Shown here: positions 1 through 8,100 of the stretch, piece by piece
Layout of the letters: every line of letters starts with the position of its first letter
Position numbering within the stretch: position 1 is the first letter of the stretch
NCBI GenBank assembly: GCA_026770585.1
Contig: MU646446.1
Coordinates: 95,719 to 107,782, forward strand
Length of the DNA: 12,064 nucleotides
Direction: 5' to 3'
DNA from: Baffinella frigidus
Taxonomy: Eukaryota; Cryptophyceae; Cryptomonadales; Baffinellaceae
The notes under the pieces: generated by a model
Told to the model about the DNA's origin: nothing
Seen by the model: the letters and a program-made list of their open reading frames with translations, nothing else
Database searches by the model: none
Translations under genes and position numbers: made by a program

Positions 1-416
1 GAGGCTAGGTATCAGCAGGATGTAGAGGCTCCGTAATGCATCCGTGAGAGACAACGTTCCAATTGGGTACACCATAAATGCAGCCACACGGTGGACTACG
101 GACCTTGCAACAAAAGCCAACTTGCCCAGAGATAATTAACTTTGAGGATTTTCTAGTGTAAATTTGGTCACGTAACACCCTAGAATCCAGCCCCAAATTC
201 AAACCCGAAACCCTCGAAGCCGAAACCCTCGAAGCCAACCGAATGGTACCCGGCGGTTGATGAAGAGTTGTACCAGGCTGCCTTATTTGGGACAGTTCCT
301 TTCAGCGATAAATTGGGGAGAAGCACCGTACAGGGGAAGTATACTCGAGAATATGGCCCACCACGCCGTAGGAGCCTACACGGTGTATGCGTAAGCCTAT
401 GAGCTCATAGGGGGTT
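1..416. other. Non-coding left edge
   Basis: I see no supportable gene. There is a short direct repeat of CGAAACCCTCGAAGC at about 207-238. A stretch at about 365-412 contains diverged pieces of the CCTACGG-type repeat. The small minus-strand open frame here is low in complexity and matches nothing I recognise. Confidence 0.4.
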
Positions 417-556
417 TTATCCTGGGAAACCTATTTTTCTTTCATTTGATGGCAATCAAAATTACTAAACAGATTCTTTTATATTACTAATAAGAACGAA
501 TTGTGTAGTAATTTTCGTTGCCATCAAATGAAAGAAAAATAGGTTTCCCCGGATAA
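417..556 (+). mobile_element. 140-bp foldback element, family 1, copy 1
   Basis: Terminal inverted repeats begin TTATCC(T/G)GGGAAACC and extend for about 55-60 bp with few mismatches, around an AT-rich centre. The flanking 4 bp are GGTT on both sides (413-416 and 557-560), a target site duplication. It has no coding capacity and so is a non-autonomous MITE-like element. Confidence 0.9.
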
Positions 557-730
557 GGTTCGGATGACGGGGCGGAGCAAGGCCTCACGACCCTCGGCAC
601 GCCACACCCCCTACCATCAGGAGGCATTGGGCAGCAGTAGGACATGGGACCAGCCCTCGAGCGGTCAGTGACAACATCTTCGAGTAACCTTTGCACTGGG
701 CCGGGTGTGCCGCCTCTACTCCGGGGACAG

Positions 731-853
731 GTTTAATTCAAAAGAAAATGGATCCCTGTGTTCATAGGAGTTGGAAGAAGATTAATTAGGGCCTTAAGTA
801 AATTTGATTAGGACAGAATCCGGTTTGATAGTCCATTTTCTTTTAAATTAAAC
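731..853. mobile_element. 123-bp element with 22-bp inverted ends
   Basis: The ends read GTTTAATTCAAAAGAAAATG and its near-perfect inverse TTCTTTTAAATTAAAC. The centre is unique sequence. No clear target duplication is visible. It is probably another MITE-like element, found once in this window. Confidence 0.6.
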
Positions 854-1232
854 ATGTGCCCGGATGAACTCGGGGGTGACGAGATTCCCGCGCTGCCTGC
901 GCATAAAACTTTCGGGGGTCTGAAGCTTCGGGGGAGCAGAAATTCCTAGCTGTCTCAGTCTATTTGGGCCCACCAATTTGGTGCGCCCGGGCCCTTTCCC
1001 ACTCCAAAGTTGACGGATTTGAACCGCAACCACTGCATGTCAACTCGAGAATAGTCTGAAATTCATCCCGAGAGAGACAGAGCTAGCCCGTGAACGCAAA
1101 AAGTGCAAACTCCGAGCTAGGAATCCTTGCGATGCACGCCACCACTTATTGACACTTATTGACTTCATTCGAAAGAGAAATGCACGGCGCAGAAATGAGG
1201 CGAGCTTAGACTTAGATCCGCGTTATCACCGG
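854..1232. repeat. Dispersed repeat fragment and unexplained sequence
   Basis: The part at 955-1016 (CAGTCTATTTGGGCC ... CTTTCCCACTCCAA) recurs diverged at 9548-9608 and 9978-10020 in hydrolase intron 6. On the minus strand GGTTCAAATCC at about 1014-1024 fits a polymerase III B-box, so a SINE origin is possible but weak. The rest shows nothing recognisable. Confidence 0.4.
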
Positions 1233-1391
1233 TCTAAGTCTAAGGCAAGAAACTGCCCATATGGCCACCTAAGTCTAAGGCAAGAAACTACCCATATGGC
1301 CAAGTCTAAGGCAAGAAAGTCTAAGGCAAGAAACTAAGTCTAAGGCAAGAAACTCTAAGTCCAAGGCAAGAAACTACCCATATGGCCACCT
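1233..1391 (+). repeat. Tandem array of the TCTAAGGCAAGAAACT unit
   Basis: Six copies of the core start near 1239, 1274, 1305, 1320, 1339 and 1360. Some carry the extension ACCCATATGGCCACCT (long unit about 34 bp) and others do not (short units about 15-21 bp). The spacing is irregular and there are no unique spacers. Confidence 0.85.
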
Positions 1392-1515
1392 GCAGTGAAC
1401 CAGATTGGGGAGGAATTTACCATTTTTTTCACCAGAGGAACACCTCTGAGGTGTACCTCCTGTGAAATTTACCACAGGGTAATCATCCCGAACTGGCAAA
1501 CTTCGGGTGGCTGGT

Positions 1516-1608
1516 GGCGTTGGGGCTTTCTATTCGCCCTTTTGTACCGGATTTCTGCTCTTAATTTTTTTTCAGGACGGGCCAGAATAAAACTCGGGCA
1601 GAGCTAGG
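1516..1608 (+). mobile_element. Family 2 foldback element, left-truncated copy
   Basis: It shares GGCTTTCTATTCGCCCTTTT and the right inverted end (GACGGGCCAGAATAAAACTC to GAGCTAGG) with copies at 2457, 2718 and 6295, but lacks the left inverted end. It lies downstream of the PDZ gene. Confidence 0.75.
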
Positions 1609-1756
1609 AATCGGCCATTCTTTGACCATCATTTTTGCCCCTATTGACCATTCATCATGTATCCATTTTGACCCTCGCTTAAAATGCCAGCTGAGCTTGG
1701 GCCTGGACTCTGGGGATGCTACCCCGTGTAGGATGACCGGAGTGACTTTACACAAG

Positions 1757-1969
1757 TCACGTCCACAATAAGGAGATATAAGCCCACGGCACGTGCGGAT
1801 CTCTGTTCTCCTCAGTGAAGCCTAACTCGTACACGATGTCTCGAGTATTGGGCCGACTTTTGACGAAAGTTGACTTTTGACGTAGTATTTTCACTTCCGG
1901 TGCGGGCTCGTTCTTGAGGCTCGTAGACATTGTATCACTCAACTCAAGGCTAAAGGGCCTATCTAGGAC
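1757..1969 (-). CDS. Candidate last exon of the PDZ gene
   Basis: It has 70 codons plus TGA, following a strong minus-strand polypyrimidine tract and the acceptor GATACAG|GTC at 1970-1976. Phase 0 matches the exon 4 donor. The peptide starts VLDRPFSLELSDTM, which could complete the last PDZ strand, then gives a polar tail rich in Lys, Arg and Glu. I recognise no domain in the tail. A different terminal exon further left cannot be excluded. Confidence 0.45.
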   Translation of the reverse strand, partial: VLDRPFSLELSDTMSTSLKNEPAPEVKILRQKSTFVKSRPNTRDIVYELGFTEENRDPHVPWAYISLLWT

Positions 1970-4706
1970 CTGTATCGAGAGTAATAAAGAAGAAGAGAAG
2001 AAGAAGTATCCCAAGATGGACCCCAGCTCTGCCTGAGGCGTACCTCCTCGGCCTCTCAGAGAAACGTGATCGTCACAGGCGAAAATCACTACACAAGGGG
2101 TCCATACAAGTAATTGTAAAAAACATTGTGCAGTAATTTTCGTTGCCAGATCGTATTCAAGTTGAATACTCGGCGGGATTGAATCCTTGCAATGTACCTC
2201 CTCGGCCTCTCGGAGAAACGTGATGGTCACAGGCTTATCCGTAGGAACCCCCCTATGTCCCTACGGGTTGCCTACCGTAGGGTTTTAGGTCTTATCGCTA
2301 AGTGGCAGTACCTCTTCGCCCGCCCGGAGAAACGTGATGGTCACAGGCTAGAAAACGCGCACACACCGAGCTAGAAATCCTTGCAGTGTACCTCCGCGCC
2401 CTCTCGGAAAAACGTGATGGTCACAGGCGTGCCTTCCCGCCCGGGAGGGCACGCGCTGGGGCTTTCTATTCGCCCTTTTGTACCGGATTTCTGCTCTTAA
2501 AATACTTTTCAGGACGAGCCAGAATAAAACTCGGGCAGAGCTAGGCGTACCTCCTCCCCGTCACGGAGAAACGTGATGGTCACGGGCGTGTCCTCCCGCC
2601 CCAGCAGCGACGCCGACACCCTCGCGAGCTCACGCTTATGCACCTGCTGGGGGGGCAGGCGAGGTTTTTTAAGTGCTAGCTCTGCCTCAGCTTTTTTCCT
2701 TCCCCGGACCACCAACACCTAGCGCTGTCTGAGTTTTATTCTGGCTCGTCGTAAGGGCTTTCTATTCGCCCTTGTGTGCTGGATTTCTGCTGTGAAATGC
2801 TTTCACGGACGAGCCAGAAAAAGCAGCAACGCCGACACCGTCGCGGGCTCACGCTTGTGCACCTTTATCCGGGGAAACCTATTTTTCTTTCATTTGATGG
2901 CAACGAAACTTACTACACAATTCGTTCTTATTAGTAATATAAAAGAATCTGTGTAGTAATTTTGATTGCCATCAAATGAAAGAAAAATAGGTTTCCCCGG
3001 ATAAACCTGCTGTGCGGAAAGGCGAGGTTTCTTATGTTGACATACACGACCGCTTCAATCGTAAGTTGACATACACGACCGCGGTATGGAGCCAGGAGAA
3101 ACGTGATGGTCACGGTCGCGAGCTCACGCCCAGCAAACCGTGCAGGAATTTTCGCTGCCCAAGAGCAATTAATTAATACTTGTATGGAGATGAAGGTGGG
3201 ACGGGACCTGCTCCCCATCCACCCCGAACAGGATGTCCCCTTCTTGAATCCCCGTCGACTTGCTCGCTGGGCCTGCACACGAACCCCCCACCTTTTGAGA
3301 AGCGGGCTAGCACGCGCCCCCCCTGCTCGCTGGTTTCGCGCGCGCCCCTACTCTCTGCCACCAACCCTCACGGGAGGACCAAATCGTCAATTTCAAAACC
3401 TTGGATTTACCTGGGCAGCCCCCCTTTTTCGGGGGGTCTGCCCAGGTAAATCCAAGGTTTTGAAATCGACGATTTGGTCCTCCCGTGAGGGTTGGTGGTG
3501 GGTGCCCCGCGATAGTTGACCGACATGCTCTCCTGGGGAGGGGTGCTTGCTCGCCGGACGTGCACAAGAACCCCCTCGTTTGAGAAACTGGCGCCCAGCT
3601 AGCCTCGCTGGTGCCACGCGCCCCCCCTGTGAGCGCCAGTTCCCCGACATGCTCTACGGGGAACCACCAGCAACCCGTAGCAGCTTATAACCGGGTCGGG
3701 TCCTGTAGTAATTTTCAGCTAAGCCGAAGAAATCTCTTGGGTATCTCCCGTCAGCGATTCGAGGTCCCTAGGGTTTCCTACCGTAGGGTCCTACGAATCA
3801 ATCAACAACATAATTTCAATCCCGGATTCTTGCAAGGATCCGGTCAAAGCCGCTACGGGTTGCTGGTGGAAAGAGGCTGGCTCGCCGGGCCTGCACAGTC
3901 GGCGCCACTGTTTGAGGAAATGGCGCTGGTTGCACGCGCCCGCCTACTCTCTGGGATTTCTGAAATGCTCTCCGGGGGAAGAGGGCTTGCTCACTGGGCC
4001 TGGAAAGTTACACGACAGGTGGTTCAACTGGAGGGACGGGTTGAGGGTTCACTCGCTTTCCCGCCCATGGAACAAACAAGGGAAACGTGAAGGATATGAT
4101 ATCTATAGGATATAGCAAGTGCACTTCGGGGGGCTGGAGGGATCCGCGTGGATCCACGTTGCGTCTGTCTGCAAGGGCTTGTTCAGATCAAATTCGCCTG
4201 CGCTGGTCCTTGCAAGGAGCTCCTTCTTTGATGGCTGCACAACAGCAACCTCTGGAAACAGCCACGCGGAGAGTATGGGCTGCATCGCAGTTGTTGGGCG
4301 TGTTGGGCACACCGTCCTCGAGAATATTTGAGACGATGAGCTCCCCCGTACCGTTTGCTCTGAAGTTGATCCCAACCTGTGTCGTGCAGCATTCCCGAGG
4401 TCAGAGAGAGGAATAGCGGCCCATACATCACAATGGGGAAACCGCGTGCTGGGTTGGACGAATCCCGGAGCAGGGTCAGGGAGGGAGGAGAGTCGAAAGT
4501 AGAGGAGGGGTCAGAAAGGGAGAACGCACCCCGCAGATCGCGCCCCGGCCCATTTGCATTTTCGGGACGAAACTGGTAAAAGCTGGTACTGCCTGCCGCT
4601 GCTCGGGTGTAGGGAACGACTTGGTCTCCGTTTTCGGGCGGGAATCGCCGCGGTCTTCCATGCAGCTGCAGCACGGGAACCCGAACATCGAGTTTTCCTC
4701 GCTCAT
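1757..4706 (-). CDS. PDZ-domain protein with Cys-rich N-terminus, five-exon gene
   Basis: Exons on the minus strand are 4706-4530, 4376-4313, 3272-3208, 2643-2551 and, less surely, 1969-1757, giving about 203 residues. Phases agree at every junction (0, 1, 0, 0). The joined product has an N-terminal stretch of about 50 residues with Cys12, Cys13 and Cys15, then one PDZ domain at about residues 53-140. The carboxylate-binding loop reads G-V-G-I (59-62) and spans the first junction. It is followed by a GELIVSNILEDG strand, the GIQEGDILFGVDG core, and a closing TPVTITFLRDGEE strand. PDZ domains bind C-terminal tails of partner proteins; no protease or other catalytic domain is visible. The clustered cysteines suggest membrane anchoring by acylation, which is inference. 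The gene is divergent from the hydrolase gene and its introns are full of broken copies of its own exons. The PDZ assignment is firm; the C-terminus is not. Confidence 0.8.
2044..2079 (-). pseudogene. Broken copy of PDZ exon 4 (3' part and donor)
   Basis: On the minus strand it reads VTITFL-stop-EAEE and then a GTACGC donor. The in-frame TGA shows decay. The 5' half of the exon is missing and is replaced by debris resembling the interior of a family 1 element (about 2080-2146). Confidence 0.75.
2198..2233 (-). pseudogene. Broken copy of PDZ exon 4 (3' part and donor)
   Basis: On the minus strand it reads VTITFLREAEE with donor GTACAT. It is joined on its 5' side to a CCTACGG-type repeat at 2235-2302. 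Confidence 0.75.
2235..2302 (+). repeat. CCTACGG-type dispersed repeat, copy 1
   Basis: This 68-bp stretch contains CCCTATGTCCCTACGG and CCTACCGTAGGG, ending TCTTATCGCTAAG. A close copy lies at 5926-5992. Diverged pieces are at 3763-3795, 6768-6810 and 10100-10135, the last in the other orientation. Confidence 0.75.
2312..2350 (-). pseudogene. Broken copy of PDZ exon 4 (3' part and donor)
   Basis: On the minus strand it reads VTITFLRAGEE followed by GTACTG. Only the last third of the exon and the donor remain. Confidence 0.75.
2392..2445 (-). pseudogene. Broken copy of PDZ exon 4, longer piece
   Basis: On the minus strand it reads GREGTPVTITFFREGAE followed by donor GTACAC. This copy keeps more of the exon than the others and has G-T-P-V-T, the usual PDZ form of this turn. 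Confidence 0.75.
2457..2545 (+). mobile_element. Family 2 foldback element abutting the PDZ exon 4 donor
   Basis: This copy lacks the left end, truncated at about the same point as the copy at 1516. Its intact right end (CTAGG at 2541-2545) sits five bases from exon 4, so the donor's downstream bases come partly from the element boundary. Confidence 0.75.
2551..2643 (-). CDS. PDZ gene exon 4 (C-terminal half of the PDZ fold)
   Basis: It has 31 codons after the acceptor CAGCAG|GTGCAT and before the donor GAGGAG|GTACGC. The peptide runs VHKRELARVSASLLGRED then TPVTITFLRDGEE, the usual last helix and strand of a PDZ domain. This is the only copy in the window that is complete with both splice sites; six partial copies surround it. 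A foldback element abuts the donor, with its end four to five bases into the intron. Confidence 0.8.
2718..2819 (+). mobile_element. Family 2 foldback element, nearly complete
   Basis: The left end is CCTAGCGCTGTCTGAGTTTT; the right inverted end is cut short after GACGAGCCAGAA, where a broken copy of PDZ exon 4 begins. Confidence 0.75.
2822..3025 (-). pseudogene. Broken copy of PDZ exon 4 (5' part and acceptor) split by a foldback element
   Basis: On the minus strand the acceptor region CTTTCCGCACAGCAGGT is at about 3003-3020, then a 140-bp family 1 element, then GTGCACAAGCGTGAG encoding VHKREPATVSALL. The intact exon copy at 2643 supplies the uninterrupted ancestral site. Confidence 0.75.
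2865..3004 (-). mobile_element. 140-bp foldback element, family 1, copy 2
   Basis: In reverse orientation it differs from copy 1 at about three positions. The target duplication is ACCT (2861-2864 and 3005-3008). It is inserted into a broken exon 4 copy, so the empty site can be read from the real exon at 2640-2650. Confidence 0.95.
3090..3130 (-). pseudogene. Broken copy of PDZ exon 4 with internal deletion
   Basis: On the minus strand it reads RELATVTITFL; the SASLLGRED segment is deleted. Confidence 0.65.
3208..3272 (-). CDS. PDZ gene exon 3 (helix and central strand)
   Basis: It has two bases plus 21 codons, after the acceptor GTGCAG|GC and before the donor GAGCAG|GTCCCG. It encodes PASKSTGIQEGDILFGVDGE plus Gln, the most recognisable PDZ segment (G-I-x-x-G-D-I-L-x-x-V-D-G). 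The donor has C at +3, as do several others in this window. Broken copies lie at 3521-3559, 3862-3890 and 3964-3999. Confidence 0.8.
3358..3498. mobile_element. 141-bp near-perfect foldback
   Basis: The arms of about 65 bp run from CCACCAACCCTCACGGGAGG to its inverse, with one internal mismatch at about 3390 and a short CCCCCC/GGGGGG loop with a bulge. It lies in PDZ intron 2 among copies of exon 3. No convincing target duplication is visible (TG on both sides at most). Confidence 0.85.
3521..3559 (-). pseudogene. Broken copy of PDZ exon 3
   Basis: On the minus strand it reads CARPASKHPSPGEH, against the real CAGPASKSTGIQEGD. The acceptor CAG has decayed to CAC. The upstream intron sequence (TTTCTCAAACGAGGGGGTTC) is also copied. 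Confidence 0.65.
3862..3999 (-). pseudogene. Two further broken copies of PDZ exon 3
   Basis: One begins at 3890 (GTGCAG|GCCCGGCGAGCCAGC) and one at 3999 (TTTCCAG|GCCCAGTGAGCAAG). Both keep an acceptor AG and the first codons P-(A/V)-S, then drift. They lie in PDZ intron 2 between exon 2 and exon 3. Confidence 0.6.
4313..4376 (-). CDS. PDZ gene exon 2 (N-terminal half of the PDZ fold)
   Basis: It has 21 codons plus one base, starting after the acceptor ACACAG|GTT and ending at GACG|GTGTGC. It encodes VGINFRANGTGELIVSNILED, the first strands of a PDZ domain. The single leftover G joins GC of the next exon to make the Gly before PASKS. The intron to exon 1 is short, 153 bp (4377-4529). Confidence 0.8.
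4530..4706 (-). CDS. PDZ gene exon 1 (start codon and Cys-rich leader)
   Basis: This exon has 59 codons from ATG at 4706 to the donor GGG|GTGCGT at 4529, phase 0. The peptide begins MSEENSMFGFPCCSCMEDRG and ends in GRGAICG, whose last Gly begins the PDZ GVGI loop. This ATG is the first in the frame. There is no hydrophobic signal peptide. A longer overlapping minus-strand frame (4183-4737) shows no family resemblance and does not connect to the PDZ exons. Confidence 0.75.
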
Positions 4707-5040
4707 AAGAAGGATTCCAGTGCTCCTCCCCCTCCAACCGATAAGATTCGCGCCACTCCCCCGAATCTTACGACCTGACGACGAACCGAGGGAATTGGAA
4801 CCATTTGACTCTCAAAGTTGCCAAATTCAAAAAGTCCACGCAGGGCTGGAGGGGGGGTATTCAAAAGTCATTTTTGAAGGGAAAACTTTATCAAAAGTCA
4901 TTTTTAGCACAAAACGGCTCCAAAAACGAGCAAACGGCTCCAAGAACGAGCATGGAATACCCCACCCAAGGGCCGGTGTTGACAAATTCCTCAAATTCAG
5001 AAATCGCTCGAAATCCGCCTGGTGCAACGGCCCCGCAACA
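4707..5040. promoter_or_regulatory. Divergent intergenic region shared by the two genes
   Basis: The 334 bp between the two start codons must hold both 5' leaders and probably both promoters. I see no TATA box. There is a hairpin-capable dyad at 4742-4770 (9-bp arms TAAGATTCG and CGAATCTTA, 11-base spacer) just upstream of the PDZ start. There are also two pairs of direct repeats: TCAAAAGTCATTTTT at 4861 and 4891, and a 20-bp unit beginning AAACGGCTCCAA at 4912 and 4932. A regulatory role is inference from position. Confidence 0.45.
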
Positions 5041-5174
5041 ATGTTGCGTGCCTGCCTCCCCGGCCTCGTGCTGGCGGCACTCATGCCCGCCTGCCTCGCC
5101 TTCGCCCCGTCGACCCCCGTGTCGCTCCGCCTTCGCCCCTCAGCGATTTCCGCGACTCCCTCCGCGATTTCCAG
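5041..5174 (+). CDS. Hydrolase exon 1: bipartite plastid-targeting leader
   Basis: It has 44 codons plus two bases to the donor CCAG|GTACGA. The peptide MLRACLPGLVLAALMPACLA is a signal peptide with a hydrophobic core and an A-C-L-A cleavage context. Phe at +1, then APSTPVSLRLRPS, is rich in Ser, Arg and Pro and lacks acidic residues. The start is set at this ATG because the open frame upstream is low in complexity and would bury the signal peptide. Confidence 0.8.
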
Positions 5175-8100
5175 GTACGAGCTCGTAATAAATTTACGGA
5201 TCGCGATTTTAGAGAGGATCCGCGGCGATGCTGGCGTTCCGCCGGGAGGCGCGTTGAGCTGAACAGCGCGCGTGCAGGAGCGTCATCGCCGCACCGCGTG
5301 TCCGCGCACCGCTCTCCATCGCCACCGGGCTCCGCATGCAGGAGGTGCGCAGCCCTGCAAAAGTAGACTTGATCCCCTTTGGTGCCTGGTCAAGCGTGTA
5401 CACCTGATTGTTCTGCCGCAATGTTTGCCCAGCACCTGATCCTGGTGTGTGTTCAGGCGGGCGCGGCGGCGCGCGGCGTCCAGAGGAAGATGGCTGCGGG
5501 GCACAAAGTGGTATGAACACCCATCCTCAGTGTTGAACACCCATCCTCAGTGCTAGCCCCCTTCCTGCTACACGGCCTTGAGATGGAACCCCCAGCACCC
5601 AGATTCTCCGATCCCTGGGATCCACTTCTACTGCTGTATACGGGCCTGCACCTGGAGCCCCGAGACCAGCGTGGTTTCGGCTGCGCCCCAGCTTGCCCAA
5701 CCAATTTGTCAACCTGCGAGTTTCAGACGACTCAGGAAGCCAGATTCCTTGGGGAGGATGTCTTTCGCTGCTGGTGAACTTTTGGGGTGTTTCACAAAGG
5801 TGCGAAGAATTTCCTTACAGTGGACATCTGTACCAGGTTCCTTTAGAAGGACACGCCTTCCAACATTCCACACAGCGGGCTACGAAGGGATTTTCGGGCT
5901 CTGAGAGCCCGAGTTTCCGTTACCTTGTCCGCAGGAACCCCCCCTATGTCCCTACGGATTGCCTACCGTAGGGTCCTAGGTCTTATCGCTGAAGGGTTAT
6001 TCGAAATCCCTTGGAAGTCCGCTGTGTGGCTGGCGTGGCAAGGCCAAACATCCCCGAAACAATCTGCCTTTCTTCCATCCATCTATCCAGCGTGGCTGAA
6101 TGGACCGACGGAAGGCTGCCTAGCCTGGAGGCAACTTATGGGCAAATTGATGGTTTCTCAAGTCAACTCCCATACAAATGCTCTCGGAATCAGAGTGCAT
6201 CTGTGGGAGATTGACTTGAGATTTGCCTCTGGGTTGCCCCCTGAAATCAACACCGTACCCCCCTCTTGAAGACGGTGTCGCTAAACCATGATACCCTAGC
6301 TCTCTCTGAGTTTTATTCTGGCTCGTCCTAAAGGCTTTCTATTTGCCATTTTGTGCTGAATTTCTGCTCTGAAACATGTCAAGGTCGAGCCAGAACAAAA
6401 GTCAGGCATAGATAGGATCCCGCTCTGTAATCTTCGTATACTGTTGTATACTCGGTGATATATGACTCTGGGTAGGTGACTCTCTAGAGCATCTTTCTGC
6501 TCTCGCGTGTCGCCTCCCAGAGTCCGTTGAGCCAACCAACCCTGAGTCTATCACACCCAGGATTTCGCGATTTCATAGGTGTCCAATAAATTTCATCAGT
6601 ACATGTCTCTAAACGATGCCCCCCTCTGGGCAGACATACGACTTCATCCCCGGGCAGAACCCGACCGTCATCTACCTTCCGGGTCTCCAGATGACAAGGT
6701 CCCCCCCCCCCCTAATTCACCAGCGACCCGAAGCGGCTCAAATCCGGGTCTGGGAGCCGGATTATTCAGTCCGTAGGACCCCGCAGTAGCAAATCCGTAG
6801 GGACCTAGGGATTTCCGAGGGGGTTGCATAGATGACGATAAAGTGATCTACCTTCCGGGCCTCCAGATGACAAGCCCCCCCCCCCCCTAATTTCATCTCG
6901 GAACATACCAGAATCTGTGCGCATAAAAAGGCGTAAGATAGCATCATTGTATGCCTGAAATAGCATATACACCCTTATCTTCGGCGTCGGAAGCCTCAGA
7001 CAGCGGGCCAGAATCTGTCTTCTTCCGAAATTAAATTCACGTCCCTCCCTGACTCACTTTCGGAGACTGAGCTTCCCGCGGTATTCTGGTTATCAACCCT
7101 ACACCCTAAACCTTAGAAACGAAAACCGAAACCCAGCTAGCTCTCCAGTGAGAATCCTGACCCCTAAACCTGAAACCTAAAACCCTAAACCCTAAACATG
7201 AAACCCCAAACCCTAAACCCTAAACCCTAAACCCTAAACCCTAAACCCTAAACCCTAAACCCAGAACTCAAACCCGTAAATCCGTGCAGGCAAGGAACGA
7301 AGGCGTTCGCGCTGAACCCTAAACCCCAAACCCTAAACCCCAAACCCTGAACCCTAAACCCTAAACCCTAAACCCTACACCCTACACCCTACACCCTAAA
7401 CCCTACACCCTAAACCCCAAACCCTAAACCCCAAACCCTAAACCCTACACCCTACACCCTATACCCCAAACCCTAAACCCTAATCCCTACACCCTACACC
7501 CTAAACCCCAAACCCTAGACCCTAAACACTACACCCTAAACCCCAAACCCTAAACCCTAAACCCTAAACCCTAAACCCTACACCCTAAACCCCAAACCCT
7601 AAACCCTACACCCTACACCCTGCACCCCAAACCCTAAACCCTAAACCCTAAACACTACACCCTAAACCCTAAACCCTAAACCCTAAACCCTAAACTCTAC
7701 ACCCTACACCCTAAACCCCAAACCCTCAACCCTCAACCCTACACCCTACACCCTACACCCTGCACCCTACACCCTACACCCTAAACCCAACCCTAAACCC
7801 CAGACCCTAAACCCCAAACCCTAAACCCCAAACCCCGGACCCCAGACCCTAAACCCTAACCCCCCCTTCGCAGGCAAGGCACCAAGGCGTTTGCGCTCCA
7901 AACGTGGGCCAAGCGGAACAACCAGGGTTTCTTCACTGCCGACTACTTCGGCTGCGGTAAAGAACCAACCCTGCATCTTGAACCCCTGAACCCTACACCC
8001 AGAAACCCGTAAGCGCATACGCCCTAAACGTGGGCCACGCGGGACGATGAGGGTTTCTTCACTGCTGACTACTTCGGCTGCGGTAACCCTAAACCCTTAT

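Noticed and set aside
1010-1060. tRNA or SINE on the minus strand (GGTTCAAATCC)
   Set aside because: Only a B-box match; no foldable cloverleaf, A-box or poly-T end is seen. Kept only as a remark.
1233-1391. CRISPR-like array
   Set aside because: Units are contiguous or share their spacers, lengths vary, and the sequence is eukaryotic.
3103-3567. Overlapping open frames around the 3358-3498 foldback on both strands
   Set aside because: They owe their length to the palindrome and GC-rich repeat. The supported coding part here is PDZ exon 3 at 3208-3272 in a different frame.
4183-4737. 184-codon minus-strand open frame, the second longest in the window
   Set aside because: It overlaps PDZ exons 1 and 2 in another frame. 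The peptide is unlike any family I know, and the overlapping frame gives a clear spliced PDZ domain.
4621-5262. 213-codon plus-strand open frame containing the plastid leader
   Set aside because: The upstream part has repeats and low complexity and would place the signal peptide internally. Only the part from ATG 5041 to the donor at 5174 is supported.
5268-5540. Small minus-strand open frames rich in Arg and Pro
   Set aside because: They are shadows of the GC-rich exon 2 region with no splice or family support.
7095-7862. A true chromosome end
   Set aside because: The array is degenerate, interrupted and flanked on both sides by exons of one gene, so it is interstitial.
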